DNA of 7,805 nucleotides from Methanomicrobiaceae archaeon UBA436 (lineage in GTDB: Archaea; Halobacteriota; Methanomicrobia; Methanomicrobiales; Methanoculleaceae). This document shows, in pieces, positions 1 through 4,840 of the stretch. Both the position numbers and the translations under genes were made by a program. The notes beneath the pieces were generated by a model. That model was not told where the DNA came from. It made no database searches and saw only the letters and a list, made by a program, of their open reading frames with translations. The DNA lies in contig DAFR01000030.1 of assembly GCA_002497965.1 (NCBI GenBank), forward strand, positions 3,228 to 11,032. The letters are read 5' to 3'. Position 1 is the first letter of the stretch; each line of letters opens with the position of its first letter.

Positions 1-149
1 AGCAGCGCGACGATGAAGAGGAGTTTACTGATGATCAGATCGATGATGTGCCGTTTTGTACCGGTAGAGGGGAGTTCAGACCATGTCCAGGAGTGCCCGG
101 ACCACCCGGGATAGCCGGATCGAACTGCCGCTGGTTCTTCTTTCTTCAT
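1..149 (-). CDS. pstC: Phosphate ABC transporter permease PstC, N-terminal part (cut by window edge)
   Basis: Only the first 49 codons are present; the gene runs off the left edge. The ATG at 149-147 is preceded in frame by TGA two codons earlier, so the start is fixed. The peptide begins MKKEEPAAVR, has a Trp/Ser/Pro-rich cytosolic stretch, then KRHIIDLIISKLLFIVAL, which looks like the beginning of a first membrane helix. PstC and PstA permeases typically start with a short polar leader followed by such a helix. The gene lies 39 nt downstream of pstS on the same strand, the usual pstS-pstC order, so PstC (the first permease subunit of the high-affinity phosphate importer) is the best call. 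PstA or another permease cannot be excluded from 49 residues. No Shine-Dalgarno is visible before the ATG, odd for a second gene in an operon; a TATA-like box lies about 22 nt upstream. Confidence 0.75.
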   Translation of the reverse strand, partial: MKKEEPAAVRSGYPGWSGHSWTWSELPSTGTKRHIIDLIISKLLFIVAL

Positions 150-167
150 GGTCGCTCAGGGGTGCGG

Positions 168-175
168 TATAAAAG
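168..175 (-). promoter_or_regulatory. TATA-like box before pstC, inside the pstS-pstC gap
   Basis: On the minus strand the sequence reads CTTTTATA, centred near 171.5, about 22 nt before the pstC ATG at 149. That spacing is at the short end of the archaeal TATA-to-start distance and would give a leaderless or nearly leaderless pstC transcript. The absence of a Shine-Dalgarno before pstC fits. It could instead be a chance AT-rich stretch in an otherwise co-transcribed operon. Confidence 0.4.
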
Positions 176-188
176 AGATGTGGTGGGG

Positions 189-1052
189 TTACCCCTGCAC
201 CGGTATGTAATCGGCGCTCTCCACGATCTGCTGCCCTTCCTCGCTCATGATGAAGTCCAGGAACTCTTTTACAGCACCCCCGGGCTCGCCGTTGGTCAGC
301 ATGAAGAGCGGTCGGGTGATCGGATACTTCTTGCTGGTGATGTTCTCAAGCGTGGGCTCGATGGGGGTTCCGTCGACCTCAATCTTGAGTGATTTCACGC
401 CGTCGGTGTAGCCAAGACCCACGTAGCCGATCGCGCCCGGGGTTTGGGAGACCTTCTGCTGGACACCGCCGTTTGAGTTGAACTCCTCCTGATTTTTGGT
501 GAAGTCCTCTTTATTCATCACGTACTCAGCAAAGAACTCACGGGTTCCTGATGCGCTGTCCCTGCCAACAACGACTATATCCAGGTCTGGCCCGCCCACC
601 TGGTTCCAGTTCGTGTAGGTCCCGTTGTATATGCCGCGCACCTGATCCAGGGTGAGACTCTCGATGCTGTTATCAGGGTGGACGACGAGAATTACAGCAT
701 CGTCGGCGATGTGGTGCGTCACGAGTCCTGGATACATCCCGGTCTCCTCGGGTTTCAGGTCACGCGAGGACATCCCTATATCCGCGGTCCCTTCACCTAC
801 GGCCCTGACACCGACGCTTGAACCGCCGCCGCTTACCAGGACACTGGTGGAGGGATTCAGATCTTCGAAGGCTTCCCTTGCTTTCTCGGCGAGGGGGAGC
901 ACCGTTGTCGATCCGGTTACCGTGATCTGCTGCGACGGTGATGCCGGTGACCCGGACGGCTGGCTGCCGAGACACCCGGCTGCCATCAGAACTACCATAA
1001 GTATGCCGGCGAGAGCAACCGCCGTCACACCCGACAGACGTTTTCCTGTCAT
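189..1052 (-). CDS. pstS: Phosphate-binding lipoprotein PstS of the Pst ABC transporter
   Basis: A 287-residue phosphate-binding protein, tethered to the outer face of the cell membrane, that delivers phosphate to the PstCA channel. A signal segment (about residues 6-26, AVALAGILMVVLMAAG) ends in the lipobox AAGC with the lipid-anchored Cys at residue 27, followed by a Ser/Pro/Gln-rich linker to about residue 41. The mature domain opens with TGSTTV (46-51), then GGGSSVG, the ADIGMSSRDL stretch (about 90-99) and SASGTR (166-171), the phosphate-contacting loops typical of PstS, and later GAIGYVGLGY. Length is normal for archaeal PstS. I chose ATG 1052 rather than the in-frame ATG at 1094: the latter adds a non-signal-like MSKITILFYHPRII, and a TATA box (ACTATATT) lies about 26 nt before 1052, implying leaderless translation. 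No Shine-Dalgarno is seen. It is first in an operon with pstC and divergent from the PhoU-type regulator. Confidence 0.93.
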   Translation of the reverse strand: MTGKRLSGVTAVALAGILMVVLMAAGCLGSQPSGSPASPSQQITVTGSTTVLPLAEKAREAFEDLNPSTSVLVSGGGSSVGVRAVGEGTADIGMSSRDLKPEETGMYPGLVTHHIADDAVILVVHPDNSIESLTLDQVRGIYNGTYTNWNQVGGPDLDIVVVGRDSASGTREFFAEYVMNKEDFTKNQEEFNSNGGVQQKVSQTPGAIGYVGLGYTDGVKSLKIEVDGTPIEPTLENITSKKYPITRPLFMLTNGEPGGAVKEFLDFIMSEEGQQIVESADYIPVQG

Positions 1053-1185
1053 GATAATACGTGGATGGTAAAACAATATAGTGATTTTCGACATTAAATA
1101 TGGTAACGTCTATACGGTAAATACTGGTATATTCAATATTGTGACGACAGTAAACTATTTCTACTTCTATAGAAACACGTCTCTT
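1053..1185. promoter_or_regulatory. AT-rich divergent control region between pstS and phoU
   Basis: This 133-bp gap is markedly AT-richer than the genes on either side. It holds promoter-like boxes for both directions and several repeated or symmetrical elements: CAATATAGTGA at 1074-1084 and CAATATTGTGA at 1134-1144 (10 of 11 identical, exactly 60 bp apart); GGTAA at 1067-1071, 1102-1106 and 1116-1120; the dyad TATAC-N11-GTATA at 1111-1131; and the 10-bp palindrome TTCTATAGAA at 1165-1174. For phoU the best TATA candidate is TGGTATATTC (about 1125-1134), giving a leader of about 30 nt without a Shine-Dalgarno; ACTATTT at 1154-1160 would allow a leaderless start. Phosphate-responsive control is inferred from the flanking genes only. 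Confidence 0.55.
1074..1083 (-). promoter_or_regulatory. pstS promoter TATA box
   Basis: The minus strand reads ACTATATTGT here, preceded by a purine-rich AAAAT that could act as a BRE. Its centre is about 26 nt from the pstS ATG at 1052, which places the transcription start at or next to the start codon. It overlaps one copy of the CAATAT(A/T)GTGA repeat, so a protein bound to that repeat could compete with TBP. Confidence 0.5.
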
Positions 1186-2187
1186 ATGGAGTTTCGGAAG
1201 GTCCAGAGGACGGGCGGGTCTTCATACGTCATCTCCCTCCCCAAGGAATGGGTTCAATCTATGAACATCAAGAAGAACGAGCCCCTTCCTGTTAAGGTCC
1301 AGGCCGACGGAAGCCTTCTCATCCTCCCCCGCTCATCGGAGGATAAAAAATCGTGGGAGAAGGAGTTTCAGGTCGACTCCATCAAGGACCCCGTCTTTCT
1401 CTTCCGGTGTCTTGTGGGCTCCTACATCGCCGGGTATACGACCATCCGCATATCCGCGTCCACCAGGCTCTCCCCCGCCATCCGCAAAGCCGTCCGTGAC
1501 TTCAGTTCGATGACCATCGGCCAGCAGATCGTCGAGGAGACCGATTCATTCATCCTCATCCGGGACATCCTGAACCCGGCGGAGATGCCGTTTGAGAACA
1601 GCATCAGACGGATGTTCGTTATAATCGGGACGATGTATAACGACGCCATGACCGCACTCGAGGCGAGGGACCCGCGGCTGGCAGAGGATATCATCAACAG
1701 GGATGTCGAGGTGGACAAACTCCAGTGGCTGGTCTCGCGGCAGTATCATCTGATGTTCAGAGACGCGACTCTCTCCGAAAAACTCCATGTGACCGTTGAA
1801 GGTGCATCAAGTTATTATACCGTCAGTCGAAGCCTTGAGCGGATCGGCGACCACGGTGTCCGGATTGCATCCCACCTTCCCGTCCTGATCAGAAACAAGG
1901 TTGACGATGAGGTTGCCGCCGGGATGCTGGCCGCGACGGATGCCGCAATGTCCATACTGGATTCGAGCATGCGGTCTCTCTTCTCATCCGATATAGTCGA
2001 TGCCAACCGCACCATCGACATGGTTGGGGATCTTACCAGGATGACTGATGGTATAAGCACTCTTGCACACGAAAAAACCGGCGAGGTTGCCCTCTCGATC
2101 GGCTACATCGCTGAGAGCATCCGGCGGGCGGGGGAGTACTCCGCCGACATCTCTGAAGCGATCATCAACCAGATCATCCGGGATTGA
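1186..2187 (+). CDS. phoU: PhoU-type phosphate regulator with N-terminal AbrB-like DNA-binding domain
   Basis: A 333-residue protein. Residues 1-48 (MEFRKVQRTGGSSYVISLPKEW..., ending LLILP) match the swapped-hairpin AbrB/SpoVT fold seen in archaeal PhoU proteins; the RTGGSSYVISLPKEW stretch is characteristic. Two PhoU helical-bundle repeats follow: residues about 130-235, with the acidic metal-binding type stretch RDVEVDKL (172-179) and RSLERIGDHGVRIA (215-228), and about 236-333, with SIRRAGEYSADISE (311-324). PhoU proteins dampen Pst transport and phosphate signalling; the added AbrB domain suggests the archaeal form may bind DNA directly, which would suit its position divergent from pstS-pstC. 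That control role is inference. The frame stays open upstream to a GTG at 1081, but those 35 residues (YFYFYRN-like) are the AT-rich promoter in translation, and homology starts at ATG 1186. No Shine-Dalgarno is visible. The gene ends 21 bp from the convergent methyltransferase gene. Confidence 0.88.
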   Translation: MEFRKVQRTGGSSYVISLPKEWVQSMNIKKNEPLPVKVQADGSLLILPRSSEDKKSWEKEFQVDSIKDPVFLFRCLVGSYIAGYTTIRISASTRLSPAIRKAVRDFSSMTIGQQIVEETDSFILIRDILNPAEMPFENSIRRMFVIIGTMYNDAMTALEARDPRLAEDIINRDVEVDKLQWLVSRQYHLMFRDATLSEKLHVTVEGASSYYTVSRSLERIGDHGVRIASHLPVLIRNKVDDEVAAGMLAATDAAMSILDSSMRSLFSSDIVDANRTIDMVGDLTRMTDGISTLAHEKTGEVALSIGYIAESIRRAGEYSADISEAIINQIIRD

Positions 2188-2208
2188 AGAGATCTCCCCT
2201 TACCGGTC

Positions 2209-3039
2209 TTACTTCTCCCACCAGACCGCCGCTGTGGGGCGTCGCGTCGTCTCGACATACTTCCCGGCCTCGTCTCTGTAAAGCACCCTGGCAAAGTAGT
2301 CCCTGACCGGAGAGAGATCCTCCATACGGGGGTTGTGCATCGCCACCCATGTCCGGGCGGCCTCTTCTGGAGAGTCGTAGACGGTCTCCCAGACGGCGTT
2401 GTAGATCCTGACGTTCGTGTATACACCGGCATCATGGAGGATGTTTACCGGGAAGATGTAGTCGGGGTAGCCCTTTCTCATGGTAGCTTCTTCTCCGAAG
2501 ACTGCACGATAGAGCGCCATCTCCTCCGGGCCGCGCCACTCCCCCGCATGCCAGAAGAGGTGGACCGCCCGGGTTGCAGCGGAGTCGAGTTTTTCCAGGG
2601 CGGCGGCAAGGTCGTAGAACCCAAGCGAGAATGCCGCGATGACCAGGTCGTGGGGCTCGATATCTCTCCCTATCACGGCATCCTCCAAGCGCATCTTAAC
2701 GCAGGAGTAGTTCGTGAGCCTTTCTGCTGCCATCCGCTCCCGGAGGACGTTGAGCATGCCTTCGGAGGGGTCGAGGGCCGTTACGTGGGCTGCGGTCCTC
2801 GCTATCGGCACCGCAAGTCTACCTGTGCCTGCACCAACGTCGAGCACGGTCTCCCCGCCCTGGAGGTTAAGGATCTCAAGTTCCAGTCTGGTTGCCTCCT
2901 TCTCACCGCGGGTGATCCGCCTGTAGGCAGCGGCACGCCTGTTCCACGCGGCGGCGGGATCACGGCTCTTCTCGAGCCGTTCGGGTGAGCTGATGTAAAT
3001 TGCTTTCCAGAGTTCGCTCCAGTCGATGATCCGGTGCAT
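2209..3039 (-). CDS. Class I SAM-dependent methyltransferase, substrate unknown
   Basis: A 276-residue, probably cytosolic protein. Motif I is clear (VLDVGAGTG, residues 65-73), followed by the acidic residue at the end of strand 2 (TALDPSEGM, Asp90) and a motif IV-like DLVIAAFSLGFYD (131-143): a Rossmann-type SAM-binding fold of the methyltransferase 11/25 kind. The N-terminal 60 residues are helical and charged. About 130 residues after the core (FWHAGEWRGPEEM, then MRKGYPDYIFPVNIL, then a WETVYDSPEEAARTW stretch) would shape the substrate pocket. I cannot name the substrate. The frame stays open to an ATG at 3099, but I start at 3039 because the TATA box GTATATAC (3063-3070) lies about 28 nt upstream of it and falls inside the 20-residue extension. 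No Shine-Dalgarno is seen, so a leaderless mRNA is likely. The gene stands alone, convergent with phoU and divergent from the tRNA, with no functional partner nearby. Confidence 0.85.
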   Translation of the reverse strand: MHRIIDWSELWKAIYISSPERLEKSRDPAAAWNRRAAAYRRITRGEKEATRLELEILNLQGGETVLDVGAGTGRLAVPIARTAAHVTALDPSEGMLNVLRERMAAERLTNYSCVKMRLEDAVIGRDIEPHDLVIAAFSLGFYDLAAALEKLDSAATRAVHLFWHAGEWRGPEEMALYRAVFGEEATMRKGYPDYIFPVNILHDAGVYTNVRIYNAVWETVYDSPEEAARTWVAMHNPRMEDLSPVRDYFARVLYRDEAGKYVETTRRPTAAVWWEK

Positions 3040-3062
3040 ACAGTTTTGCTCGTTCTGCGATT

Positions 3063-3070
3063 GTATATAC
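3063..3070 (-). promoter_or_regulatory. TATA box of the methyltransferase gene
   Basis: GTATATAC is identical on both strands and close to the archaeal TATA consensus. Its centre is about 27-28 nt from the ATG at 3039, the distance expected when transcription starts at the start codon. This is the main evidence for the shorter start. Being symmetrical it could also fire rightward, but no gene sits at the matching distance on that side. Confidence 0.55.
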
Positions 3071-3100
3071 TGTCCGCATCTTCGGCGTGGTGCGCACAAC

Positions 3101-3109
3101 GTATTTATC
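3101..3109 (+). promoter_or_regulatory. Probable tRNA promoter TATA box
   Basis: GTATTTATC is centred about 36 nt before the first base of the tRNA. With normal archaeal TATA-to-start spacing, transcription would begin near 3131 and leave a 5' leader of about 10 nt for RNase P. A second TATA-like element, GTTTATAAG at 3123-3131, is stronger by eye but too close, since it would start transcripts inside the tRNA. Confidence 0.4.
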
Positions 3110-3140
3110 GTGACAGATCGATGTTTATAAGGGAGTTGTA

Positions 3141-3215
3141 GGGCCCGTAGCTTAGTCTGGTTAGAGCGCTCGGCTCATAACCGAGCGGTCGTGGGTTCAA
3201 ATCCCTCCGGGCCCA
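3141..3215 (+). tRNA. tRNA with CAU anticodon (elongator Met or Ile2)
   Basis: Full cloverleaf by hand: acceptor GGGCCCG (3141-3147) pairs perfectly with CGGGCCC (3208-3214); D-stem GCTT/GAGC; anticodon stem CTCGG/CCGAG around the loop CTCATAA, with anticodon CAT at 3176-3178; five-base variable loop CGGTC; T-loop TTCAAAT; discriminator A at 3215. CCA is not encoded and there is no intron. It is not the initiator: the first pair is G-C, not the archaeal A1-U72, and the anticodon stem lacks the three consecutive G-C pairs. CAU can be read as elongator Met or, if the first anticodon base is modified to agmatidine by TiaS, as Ile (AUA). I cannot separate these by eye. The T-stem GTGGG/CCCTC has one U-U mismatch at pair 50-64. 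Confidence 0.95.
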
Positions 3216-3261
3216 CTATTTGAGCCGGGTCGCCCTGAAGGTGCAAACCCGCCAGTGACAC

Positions 3262-3269
3262 TTTTTTTT
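3262..3269 (+). terminator. Oligo-T tract, probable terminator of the tRNA transcript
   Basis: Eight consecutive T residues lie 47 nt after the tRNA end. Archaeal RNA polymerase commonly stops at such tracts. An imperfect stem can be drawn just before it (CGGGT at 3225-3229 with ACCCG at 3247-3251). On the opposite strand this is an A-run, so it would not end tfrB transcription. The rest of the 161-bp gap up to tfrB is GC-rich and holds no gene that I can support. Confidence 0.5.
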
Positions 3270-3376
3270 GTCCGGCCTCCCTCAAGCCCCCTTCCCTCTC
3301 TGGTTTTATTCAGGCCGGGATCTTTTGCGGTTGCCCTTTATCGTGGTGGCCGCCGGCTTGAGCCCCGGCGAATCGC

Positions 3377-4840
3377 TCACCCGGATACCTCCTGCTCCGC
3401 GTCCTTCTTCCTGTAGCCCTCAAGCAGGATCGTCGTCAGGTTCTTCACCGGAACATCCGTGCAGTCGGCGATGTGGAACTCGCAGAAGGGGCAGACCGTC
3501 ACCACCACGTCCGCCCCGGTTGCCTTCACCGCCTCACCGCGCATCGCCCCGAGGGCCATCGCCTCCTCCGGCACCCCCGAACGGACGCCGCCACCGGCAC
3601 CGCAGCACTGCACCGGCATCTCCACAAACTCCTTCACGGCCTGCCGGAGCAGTTCCCGCGGCTGTTCGCGGATCCCCTGGCCCCGGAGGAGATGGCAGGG
3701 ATCGTGGTAGGTCGCACGGATATCGAGCTTCGCCGGGGGCTCGATCCCGTACTCGGTCAGGATCTCTGTGACGTCTTTTACCACAAATGGAGTCTCATAA
3801 TCGTTCTTAAGCGTCGCCCCGCAGCCGGCACAGATCGTCATCACGGTCTCTATCCCGCGGCTGGCGAACGCCTCAATGTTTCTCTCTTTCAGGCCGTCCA
3901 CGATCGATGTCTGCCCCGTCCTGATCAGCGGCGACCCGCAGCAGACCTGCTCGTGGGGTATGATCACCCTGATCCCGTTACGCTTCATGACCTCCATCGC
4001 GTCAAGCGCCGTCTGCGGCACCCGGCCGTTGAACATGCACCCAACAAAGAACCCAACCTCGCCGCGGACCGGCCCATCGGGCTCGATCACCTCCGGCACC
4101 TGCTCAAGAAACGTGACCCCTGTCCGTTCGACGCTCCGTCCCGTCTCCTGCACCAGCCGGGCCACCTCCCTGTGGCGTGGGAGAGTCAGCCCGCGCCGGT
4201 TCGCGAGTTCCCGGAGTTTCTCGATGGCCTTGCCCGGGATATCGATATCCTTCGGGCAGACCTCCACGCAGCGCTTGCAGGTCGTGCAGTAGAAGAGCCC
4301 TTTCTTGATGGCATCGGTGATCCGGTCGCCGGAATCCCTGGGGTCGAGGGCAAGCCGCATCTCCTGGCGGATCACCGTCGGCCCGGCGAACTCCGTCACC
4401 AGGAGCGCCGGGCAGGCGGAGACGCAGCAGAGACACTCGATGCAGTCCCGGAGCGGTTTTATCTCCTCGATAACCTCTCTCGGTGGGAGTTCCCCGTCCG
4501 GTCTCGGGCATATCCTGGCGATCTTAGCGATCACAGGCTCCATATCAACCACCAGGTCTTTAAGGACGGGAAGCGCCAGCGGTTCGACTATCATCCCGTC
4601 GCGCGCCTCCTCCATACAGGCAAGGACAGGCTCCCCATCGACGCGGACGGCGCAGGTCCCGCACTGCCCGGCCCCGCAGCAATAACGGTAGGCTAGCGTC
4701 GGGTCGAGGTCGTCGTGGATGGCGTGGAGTGCGTGGAGCACCCTCGCGCCCTCGTTGACCTGGACGGTATATTCTTCAATGTGTGGTTCCGCGTCCTCCG
4801 CCGGGTTGAAACGCGAGACCCTGACTCTGATCTCTCTCAT
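3377..4840 (-). CDS. tfrB: Thiol:fumarate reductase iron-sulfur/HdrB-like subunit TfrB
   Basis: A 487-residue cytosolic subunit combining a fumarate-reductase iron-sulfur protein with a heterodisulfide-reductase-like half. Residues 1-100: [2Fe-2S] ferredoxin domain with C55-x4-C60-x2-C63-x11-C75. Residues 130-200: two cluster motifs, C133xxC136xxC139xxxC143P and C185xxC188xxC191xxxC195P. Residues 260-487: two CCG (cysteine-rich) domains, C268...C300-C301-G...C337xxC340 and C382...C412-C413-G...C450xxC453, as in HdrB, where such motifs hold the active-site [4Fe-4S] clusters. In the known methanogen enzyme this subunit oxidises CoM-SH and CoB-SH to the heterodisulfide and passes electrons to TfrA. 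All expected cysteines are present and the length matches the family. The start overlaps the tfrA stop as ATGA, with a clear Shine-Dalgarno GAGGTG five nt before it, so translation is probably coupled. No terminator was found after its stop. Confidence 0.93.
   Translation of the reverse strand: MREIRVRVSRFNPAEDAEPHIEEYTVQVNEGARVLHALHAIHDDLDPTLAYRYCCGAGQCGTCAVRVDGEPVLACMEEARDGMIVEPLALPVLKDLVVDMEPVIAKIARICPRPDGELPPREVIEEIKPLRDCIECLCCVSACPALLVTEFAGPTVIRQEMRLALDPRDSGDRITDAIKKGLFYCTTCKRCVEVCPKDIDIPGKAIEKLRELANRRGLTLPRHREVARLVQETGRSVERTGVTFLEQVPEVIEPDGPVRGEVGFFVGCMFNGRVPQTALDAMEVMKRNGIRVIIPHEQVCCGSPLIRTGQTSIVDGLKERNIEAFASRGIETVMTICAGCGATLKNDYETPFVVKDVTEILTEYGIEPPAKLDIRATYHDPCHLLRGQGIREQPRELLRQAVKEFVEMPVQCCGAGGGVRSGVPEEAMALGAMRGEAVKATGADVVVTVCPFCEFHIADCTDVPVKNLTTILLEGYRKKDAEQEVSG

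Noticed and set aside
1081..1185. N-terminal extension of the PhoU-type protein from a GTG at 1081
   Set aside because: The 35 added residues are AT-rich promoter sequence in translation (many Tyr, Phe, Asn), and the recognisable AbrB domain starts at ATG 1186.
3040..3099. A 20-residue N-terminal extension of the methyltransferase
   Set aside because: It contains the TATA box GTATATAC at the right distance for the downstream ATG, and the extra residues do not resemble a signal or domain.
3272..3362. Inverted repeats CTCAAGCC/GGCTTGAG (3281-3288, 3355-3362) and CCGGCCT/AGGCCGG (3272-3278, 3312-3318) as a structured RNA
   Set aside because: The arms are only 7-8 bp, the loops are long and the two pairs interleave. 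In GC-rich DNA this is expected by chance, and no known RNA family is recognisable.
3268..3771. A 167-codon plus-strand frame after the tRNA
   Set aside because: It is a low-complexity Pro/Arg/Ser product that mostly overlaps tfrB in antisense, with no start signal.
3473..4696. A 407-codon open frame antisense to tfrB
   Set aside because: Same reason: tfrB is confirmed by eight clusters of positioned cysteines, whereas the antisense product has no domain-like features.
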